Shown here piece after piece: positions 7,148 through 11,339 of a stretch of 11,339 nt of DNA. Positions within the stretch are counted from its first letter, which is position 1. The number at the start of each line of letters is the position of its first letter. Made by a program: the position numbers and the translations under genes. The notes beneath the pieces were generated by a model. It was given only the letters and a program-made list of their open reading frames with translations. It was not told where the DNA came from and searched no databases. The DNA is from an uncultured Bacteroidales bacterium (GTDB lineage Bacteria > Bacteroidota > Bacteroidia > Bacteroidales > P3), in the NCBI GenBank assembly GCA_947177315.1, contig CAMWTX010000035.1:1-11339 (forward strand), in the 5' to 3' direction.

Positions 7148-7178
7148 TATATGGATATTATAATTGTTTCGTAATAAT

Positions 7179-8774
7179 TTAATCCTGTATCATTTGGATA
7201 TAATTTAGAGGTTCTGATAATACGGGAACCCCATCTGGAGTGTTTCCGGTCTCAAAAATCTTCTTCCAGTAACCTTGGTCTTTCTTGCCAGAGAATACAG
7301 AAGAAGCTAAAGAACGGTTTTTCCAAACAGGAAGTTGGGATAGAGAATGAATAAAATTCCTTAAATTTTTCCATAGTTGATCCGGAAACTGTGTCTGAAA
7401 GAGACTACACTCATTAATTATTTGACCATTGTTGAGAAAATACATCTTTATGATGTTTATTAAATAAGGTGTCCATGCATATAAAACCTCCTCCTTACTG
7501 ATGCGATAAGCAATTAAATGTTCATCTGTTATATCAGAATCTCTTTGATCGATTATTCTACTTTCAATTCTGTTAAGACCAATTTCCTGATTGAATTTTC
7601 CGACGTAAAGTTCTTCGGTAATTATAGAAAGTAACTGGCAGATCTGAGTAATTTCCAATTCTCTTGGGTTCCTGCCATCTTCTGATTTATAGTCCATGGG
7701 AGTAGAAAGAATACCCTTTGAATCAAGAAATTTAGATAGAAACACCTTGTCATAAGTACTATGAGATAAAGGAAGTGATTTTCCTTTTCCTTCAAAATCG
7801 ATATAGTCCTTCATTTTATTGTCACGTGAAGTTGTGATAGAGCTACGAATAGCATCTAAGATGTAAGTCTTCATTTTAATACCCTTAAAGAAATCACAGA
7901 GGGTAGTTTCTGAAAAATGGAAGTTGTCTGGCTGTAATCCATGAGCTTCTTGATACTCCTTGACTTTTTCATGATACTGAGTATTATTGAGTTGGCGCAT
8001 TACAGCCTTATCGAAGGCAATCTGTCTCAACTTGCTACCTGCATTGGCATTTGTTTCAGTCAAGATATTTACATCTGCATCAATGAACAGCCTTACGGGA
8101 ATAACTTTTGTCCCGAGAAGAATTTGAGCAACAGCTTTGTGTTGTCCATCAAAAACCTTGATTTTATCGTTATCAATACGGGCAAGAGTGAGGTGTAATT
8201 GAGGGTTCTTTTTGTAAAATTCCTTCACAAGAAGATTAATGCTACTATTTATACCTCTAGGATTTATAAGCTCATCGTGGTATAAATATTCGAGTGGAAC
8301 TTCAATAAATGCAGACTTTACTTTAGATTGGAAATCAATGAAAATTGGTGCATAATGGACTTCGGTTGAACCAAGTTTATCAAATGTATATATAAGTCTA
8401 TTATTCTCAATTTTGAAAGAGAAATCGTATTTAGATCCATTTTCAGAATTGAGTAAATCTTTTAATGATGCGGATCTATTTTCCTTTTTTTGAACCGACT
8501 CCTGAATACCTTTCAGGCGATGAAGCGCACGTGCAACGCAAAGATGGGCATCTTGCTTAGACTTATTGCATGACTCATGTGTGAGGGCAAAGTTGCTTTC
8601 ATTGTCTTTACCACCTGTGTTTAGAGGCACTATGTGATCAATATTAGTAGTGTGTACATCAATATCAATGGGCTGTTGGCAGATAAAGCAACATCCATTC
8701 TGCATTTTATGAAGTTTGAGTGTTAAATCTTTATACTCATCGCCACTCAATTTTCTTAAATATTGAGAAGTCAT
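7179..8774 (-). CDS. HNH nuclease fused to a ParB/DndB-like (DGQHK) domain
   Basis: The 531-residue protein begins with an HNH module: CxxC at 29/32, NIDHIVPLNTGG with Asp46-His47, Asn61, and HxxC at 66/69 followed by NKSK. This is a ββα-metal nuclease that should cut DNA, and all key residues are present. Residues about 155-260 match the ParB/Srx-like fold: VPLEYL, a helix, then KIKVFDGQHKAVAQILLGTKVIPVRLF, with DGQHK at 209-213. DGQHR-type motifs occur in DndB and related proteins, and DGQQR-type motifs in SspE and GmrSD, systems that read or act on modified DNA, where the motif supports nucleotide binding. The remaining 270 residues are mostly helical and not recognised. A defence role is inferred from the domains and from the upstream PLD and NERD genes. 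It has its own promoter. Confidence 0.8.
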   Translation of the reverse strand: MTSQYLRKLSGDEYKDLTLKLHKMQNGCCFICQQPIDIDVHTTNIDHIVPLNTGGKDNESNFALTHESCNKSKQDAHLCVARALHRLKGIQESVQKKENRSASLKDLLNSENGSKYDFSFKIENNRLIYTFDKLGSTEVHYAPIFIDFQSKVKSAFIEVPLEYLYHDELINPRGINSSINLLVKEFYKKNPQLHLTLARIDNDKIKVFDGQHKAVAQILLGTKVIPVRLFIDADVNILTETNANAGSKLRQIAFDKAVMRQLNNTQYHEKVKEYQEAHGLQPDNFHFSETTLCDFFKGIKMKTYILDAIRSSITTSRDNKMKDYIDFEGKGKSLPLSHSTYDKVFLSKFLDSKGILSTPMDYKSEDGRNPRELEITQICQLLSIITEELYVGKFNQEIGLNRIESRIIDQRDSDITDEHLIAYRISKEEVLYAWTPYLINIIKMYFLNNGQIINECSLFQTQFPDQLWKNLRNFIHSLSQLPVWKNRSLASSVFSGKKDQGYWKKIFETGNTPDGVPVLSEPLNYIQMIQD

Positions 8775-8892
8775 AACTATATATTATTCAAAGGTTAATT
8801 GTTTTCTCAAAAAACTTTGTGCATTTCCTCAATATGGATACACTTAAACGAGAGATATTCTTTTTATGTTTGCTCTCTCTGTTGGTAGATCA

Positions 8893-8925
8893 CAAATTTA
8901 CAACAAATTTCTGAGCTTACACAAA
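8893..8925 (-). promoter_or_regulatory. Promoter of the HNH-ParB-like gene
   Basis: On the minus strand TTTG (8925-8922) is followed after 21 bases by TAAATTTG (8900-8893), an exact TAnnTTTG box at standard spacing. The start site would be near 8886, giving a leader of about 110 bases to the ATG at 8774. The leader is AT-rich and no strong structure was seen in it. The TTTG is inside the element shared with the PLD operon. Confidence 0.6.
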
Positions 8926-8932
8926 CGTCGCC
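8915..8932 (-). repeat. Copy 1 of an element shared by both nuclease units
   Basis: The minus strand contains GACnnTTGTGTAAGC, matching the element at 11060-11077 at 14 of 18 positions, including a run of 10 (TTGTGTAAGC). Here it overlaps the -33 box of the HNH gene promoter, where a bound protein would affect polymerase binding. Confidence 0.45.
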
Positions 8933-8956
8933 TCGCAGCGGAACATCTTGCGGAGG
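8931..8956 (-). terminator. Hairpin after the PLD-NERD operon, possible terminator
   Basis: CCTC-GCA (8931-8937) pairs with TGC and GAGG (8949-8951, 8953-8956) with a single bulged base and an 11-base loop. It lies about 20 bases after the NERD stop. No U tract follows on the minus strand, so intrinsic termination would be inefficient and some read-through into the HNH gene is possible. Confidence 0.3.
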
Positions 8957-8976
8957 TTTGCTTGTTTTGTTGCTTA

Positions 8977-9795
8977 TTAATTATCGATTTTCCATATGAA
9001 CTCACAATCAGGGTATGTGGAACATCCGAGGAACTCTCCAAACTTGCCCTTGCGTCTCACCAACTTATTACCACAACGCGGACAAATTCCATCTTGGATT
9101 GCCATCGCCTTCTTCTGCTTATACGCCTGTACGCCCTCGGCGTGTTTTTGATAGCTTTCTACCTCTTTTATTTGAATTCTATTTAATTCGAAGCCAAAGG
9201 CCTCTGCCTTTCTTTGAGACATCCGCTCATTTTTAATCTCCTTGAACAAATTCAGCAAATCATCCCAACACAATATCTTTGTTCCATTATTCACACTCAC
9301 CCGCAATCTTGTATTCGGAGGAAACGCCACTACCGAGAAAAACGGCACATTTTCAAATGATACAAGGTTCTCACTCAATACCGCGATATGCGTGTTATTT
9401 TGTCGTACTGGGTTATAAAACTCATATCCTTTGCCTCTAAAATACTCTTCCCAACACTGAGCACTTTCACTACCATAAACTTTACCTCTGAAATTTTTAG
9501 TTTCAATTACAAATACCCCGAACCGCGACACAACAATGTGGTCTATCTGCGTGGTTCCGCCCAAGGGATTGTTGAGTAGCACGTTATTAAATACTCTATA
9601 CTCATATTGAGGGAGACGACTCAAAATTTCAGACACAGCCTTTTCTCCCGCAATGCCCTTCTCTACATTGTTTGCTGTCTCCCAATGCCATTGTTTAGAC
9701 AGGGGACGCTTATGTTTCTTATGTCCGAAACCAAATACCGCTACTACAAATAGCAGTAGCAAAATCCCCAATAGAAGAAAAACGTCCATGCTCAT
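8977..9795 (-). CDS. Membrane-anchored NERD nuclease with topoisomerase-type zinc finger
   Basis: The 272-residue protein has one N-terminal membrane segment (about 4-22), a basic linker, then a NERD domain: GIAGEKAV at 47-54, TTQIDHIVVSRFGVFVIETKN with Asp85 and Glu98-Thr-Lys100, the PD-(D/E)xK active site. A basic, charged stretch leads to a C-terminal zinc finger (Cys 238, 241, 258, 264; CPRCG and GCSTYPDC), of the kind found at the end of type I topoisomerases, which binds single-stranded DNA. It is likely a DNA nuclease held at the inner face of the membrane. On the minus strand the PLD stop and this ATG overlap as TAATG, indicating translational coupling. An upstream in-frame GTG (9804) would lie inside the PLD gene and is less likely; ATG 9789 is an alternative. 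Anti-phage defence is inferred, not shown. Confidence 0.88.
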   Translation of the reverse strand: MSMDVFLLLGILLLLFVVAVFGFGHKKHKRPLSKQWHWETANNVEKGIAGEKAVSEILSRLPQYEYRVFNNVLLNNPLGGTTQIDHIVVSRFGVFVIETKNFRGKVYGSESAQCWEEYFRGKGYEFYNPVRQNNTHIAVLSENLVSFENVPFFSVVAFPPNTRLRVSVNNGTKILCWDDLLNLFKEIKNERMSQRKAEAFGFELNRIQIKEVESYQKHAEGVQAYKQKKAMAIQDGICPRCGNKLVRRKGKFGEFLGCSTYPDCEFIWKIDN

Positions 9796-11000
9796 TACTT
9801 CCACTCTCTAATCAAGCAATCCATTAAAGCCATTCTATAGGGCTTTGCTTCCGTGTTTTTAGGATGCCGATACCAATCATCTTCATGAATTTTCATAATC
9901 AAATCCCAATACGTATCGGCTGTAAGTTTTGCCATGGGAATACCGTATTTCTTACTGATAACAGGTTTGGACTGCTTGTTAAGCGACACAAAGAAATCGG
10001 GGCGTTTCATAGCTAAGAGTCGCGAGCAAACTGCCGGTCCCACGTCCAACCCTTCTATGGAACGCAACTTATTCAAGTATTTTCGATACATTGCTTTGGT
10101 TATATTCCCTGTCAGTGGTATTGCTTTCAATGCTTCATTTATCGTCTTGTTATTATTGTTAATATGGGTTTTTAGAGTGCCATGCATAACTGTGCCGAAC
10201 ATCCACCAATCTATCTTGTCACTTTCCAAAATATTGGCCCTTTTATTTTTCCCTATCGTACCTGCCAAGTATTTGCGTTCGTCATCTGTCAACTTATTGA
10301 AAGAACATTTGGCAAAAAGGCGATGCGCCTCTTTCAATTGCTTAATTCCCCATTTAAACCGCCTGTCCTTTCGCAACTCTTTCTCATATTTTTCCCAAGG
10401 AGTAGTCTTTTGTATTTTTTCGATGACCCAATTTTTCGATTCCCTAACAGGCTTCACTTTTCCTTTGCTCAATTTTTTCAGAACAGGCTTCTGTCTCTCA
10501 TAAGCATCCCGATACTTCTTTAATTCTTTTTTTGTAAAGGAGTCAGCCTTTTCCCATTGTTTCAAAATATAAGTCGAAATGGCATCTCTGATATGATTAT
10601 CTTTATTACCTGTCAAAAGAATATTTGCCTCGCTATTTTTTGTAAAACCTGCACAAGTAAAGTTGGAACTCCCCACAAGAGCAGCCCACTTACCATCCCG
10701 ATTATAAAAAAGATAAACCTTGGGATGGAAAGTGCCATCAGTTTGAGTAAGGAACTTAACTTGCTTCGAGTTTATAAAAATCTTAATAAACTCTGGCGAA
10801 GTTTGGTAAAAGTGACAACCTATCACCAATCGTTTAATCTTATTCCTATATTGGAGTAGCGTACCACCTATACTGAATTCATCCTGCTCTGGATCTGACG
10901 CCCAAGCTACCGCCCACTCAAAACACTCGTATTGTTCGCATAATTTAGTGAATTGCTCACATAAATTCTCGCTATCAGAGATAAATTCAATATGCATCAT
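9795..11000 (-). CDS. PLD-like nuclease with C-terminal putative DNA-binding region
   Basis: The 401-residue protein has an N-terminal phospholipase D-like domain of the nuclease type: TFHPKVYLFYN with His92 and Lys94, then GSSNFT at 110-115 and a conserved Glu near 124. One HxK motif is seen, so the active site would form in a dimer, as in bacterial PLD-family endonucleases. The region 160-270 is rich in Lys and Arg. A later segment (about 320-345, IEGLDVGPAVCSRLLAMKRPDFFVSLN) resembles a helix-hairpin-helix DNA contact. No signal peptide is present, and the Trp-rich, charged C-terminus is not recognised. First gene of the two-gene operon with the NERD nuclease. ATG 11000 is followed directly by a second ATG; the first is used here. 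Restriction or anti-phage action is inferred from the domains and partner. Confidence 0.82.
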   Translation of the reverse strand: MMHIEFISDSENLCEQFTKLCEQYECFEWAVAWASDPEQDEFSIGGTLLQYRNKIKRLVIGCHFYQTSPEFIKIFINSKQVKFLTQTDGTFHPKVYLFYNRDGKWAALVGSSNFTCAGFTKNSEANILLTGNKDNHIRDAISTYILKQWEKADSFTKKELKKYRDAYERQKPVLKKLSKGKVKPVRESKNWVIEKIQKTTPWEKYEKELRKDRRFKWGIKQLKEAHRLFAKCSFNKLTDDERKYLAGTIGKNKRANILESDKIDWWMFGTVMHGTLKTHINNNNKTINEALKAIPLTGNITKAMYRKYLNKLRSIEGLDVGPAVCSRLLAMKRPDFFVSLNKQSKPVISKKYGIPMAKLTADTYWDLIMKIHEDDWYRHPKNTEAKPYRMALMDCLIREWK

Positions 11001-11020
11001 GGTTTATTTGTTTACGAATG

Positions 11021-11055
11021 CAAAAATAATAGATACTTGTTTATAGTGTGCCAAA
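11021..11055 (-). promoter_or_regulatory. Promoter of the PLD-NERD operon
   Basis: On the minus strand TTTG (11055-11052) is followed after 23 bases by TATTTTTG (11028-11021), an exact TAnnTTTG box. The ATG is 20 bases beyond the box, so the leader is short. Spacing is at the long end of the usual range. Confidence 0.55.
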
Positions 11056-11059
11056 ATGT

Positions 11060-11077
11060 GCTTACACAAGTGTCACT
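11060..11077 (-). repeat. Copy 2 of the shared element, upstream of the PLD-NERD promoter
   Basis: Minus strand GACnnTTGTGTAAGC, matching 8915-8932 at 14 of 18 positions. It contains the near-palindrome ACACTTGTGT. It lies a few bases upstream of the -33 box and in the shared intergenic region with the divergent XRE gene, so it could be a site for that regulator. Confidence 0.45.
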
Positions 11078-11148
11078 ACTTAGGTCATGGTATAATCCAA
11101 ACAAGTTAGTGTTTTTACTTCAATCTATCATATAATAAATACTTTTGC

Positions 11149-11156
11149 TATATTTG
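11149..11156 (+). promoter_or_regulatory. -7 promoter box (TATATTTG) for the XRE gene
   Basis: An exact TAnnTTTG match, 28 bases before the ATG at 11185, giving a leader of about 20 bases. No -33 TTTG was found at normal spacing. The promoter faces away from the PLD-NERD promoter across the same intergenic region. Confidence 0.55.
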
Positions 11157-11184
11157 CCATATTAAAAGATGTGTTGATAGGATA

Positions 11185-11339
11185 ATGGCAAAGAATACGA
11201 TGGGGACTAAGTTGCCCCGTAGATTGGAAGAGACCATGGTTCAGATGGGGGAGCGGATTAAGCTTGCCCGCTTGCGCCGTAACCTCTCGATAGCGCAGGT
11301 GGCGGAACGGGCCACATGTTCACCGCTTACGGTTAACCG
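11185..11339 (+). CDS. XRE-family HTH regulator, HipB-like, truncated by window end
   Basis: Fifty-one codons are visible before the window ends. After a basic leader (MAKNTMGTKLPRRLEETM), MGERIKLARLRRNLSIAQVAERATCSPLTVN forms the start of an XRE/Cro helix-turn-helix: AQVAERA is the first helix of the motif and SPLTVN begins the recognition helix. This layout, with MGERIKLARLRR, is typical of HipB-type antitoxins and related regulators encoded just before a HipA-like kinase; a partner would lie beyond the right edge, which is inference. GC content is higher than in the nuclease genes to the left, suggesting a different origin. It diverges from the PLD-NERD operon and may regulate it, itself, or both. 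Confidence 0.75.
   Translation, partial: MAKNTMGTKLPRRLEETMVQMGERIKLARLRRNLSIAQVAERATCSPLTVN

Noticed and set aside
8775..8976. Small gene or structured RNA between the HNH and NERD genes
   Set aside because: Apart from the promoter, the shared element and one bulged hairpin I see no start-stop frame with a plausible product and no compact RNA fold.
8866..9186. Plus-strand open frame overlapping the 3' end of the NERD gene
   Set aside because: No family match and no promoter; it lies opposite the conserved zinc finger of the NERD protein.
9796..9804. GTG start extending the NERD gene by three codons
   Set aside because: The TAATG overlap with the PLD stop gives a better coupled ATG start, and the added residues have no role in the signal anchor.

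Overview
The window looks like chromosomal DNA of a Bacteroidota (Bacteroidales-like) bacterium. Three things support this. Several genes are preceded by the TAnnTTTG -7 promoter box typical of that phylum. One gene encodes a secreted protein with a CHU_C / type B sorting domain of the type IX secretion system, which is restricted to Bacteroidota. Shine-Dalgarno sequences are weak or absent. No species can be named from the sequence alone.

Left part (1-5583), ordinary chromosomal genes of moderate-to-high GC: the 3' end of a tricorn-like S41 peptidase gene; a stand-alone PAS-domain protein; clpX with its own almost leaderless promoter; a T9SS-exported Ig-like protein whose start overlaps the clpX stop; then, convergent and on the minus strand, a gap-pgi glycolytic pair (glyceraldehyde-3-phosphate dehydrogenase, then glucose-6-phosphate isomerase 12 bases downstream). 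A GC-rich hairpin separates the two convergent units. The GAPDH lacks the Asp that normally selects NAD+, which suggests relaxed or NADP+ cofactor use.

Middle (5584-7104): a 324-base intergenic stretch holds the gap leader, then four contiguous 41-bp repeats that run into the promoter of an AAA/DUF4143 ATPase gene. Within the array, AGTTTT and AAAACT half-sites alternate every 20-21 bp, about two helical turns, and the last one ends four bases before the -7 box. This looks like a multi-site operator.

Right part (7105-11184): visibly AT-richer, with a minus-strand set of nuclease-like genes resembling a defence island. A PLD-type nuclease gene and a membrane-anchored NERD nuclease with a topoisomerase-type zinc finger form a two-gene operon with overlapping stop and start (TAATG). 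Downstream is a gene fusing an N-terminal HNH nuclease to a ParB/DndB-like domain with a DGQHK motif. The two units share a 14/18 sequence element upstream of their promoters, suggesting co-regulation. Base composition becomes GC-richer again in the last gene, a truncated XRE-type regulator gene that diverges from the PLD operon and resembles HipB-like antitoxins. The most interesting candidates for undescribed biology are the HNH-ParB-like protein with the PLD-NERD pair, and the phased repeat operator of the ATPase gene.
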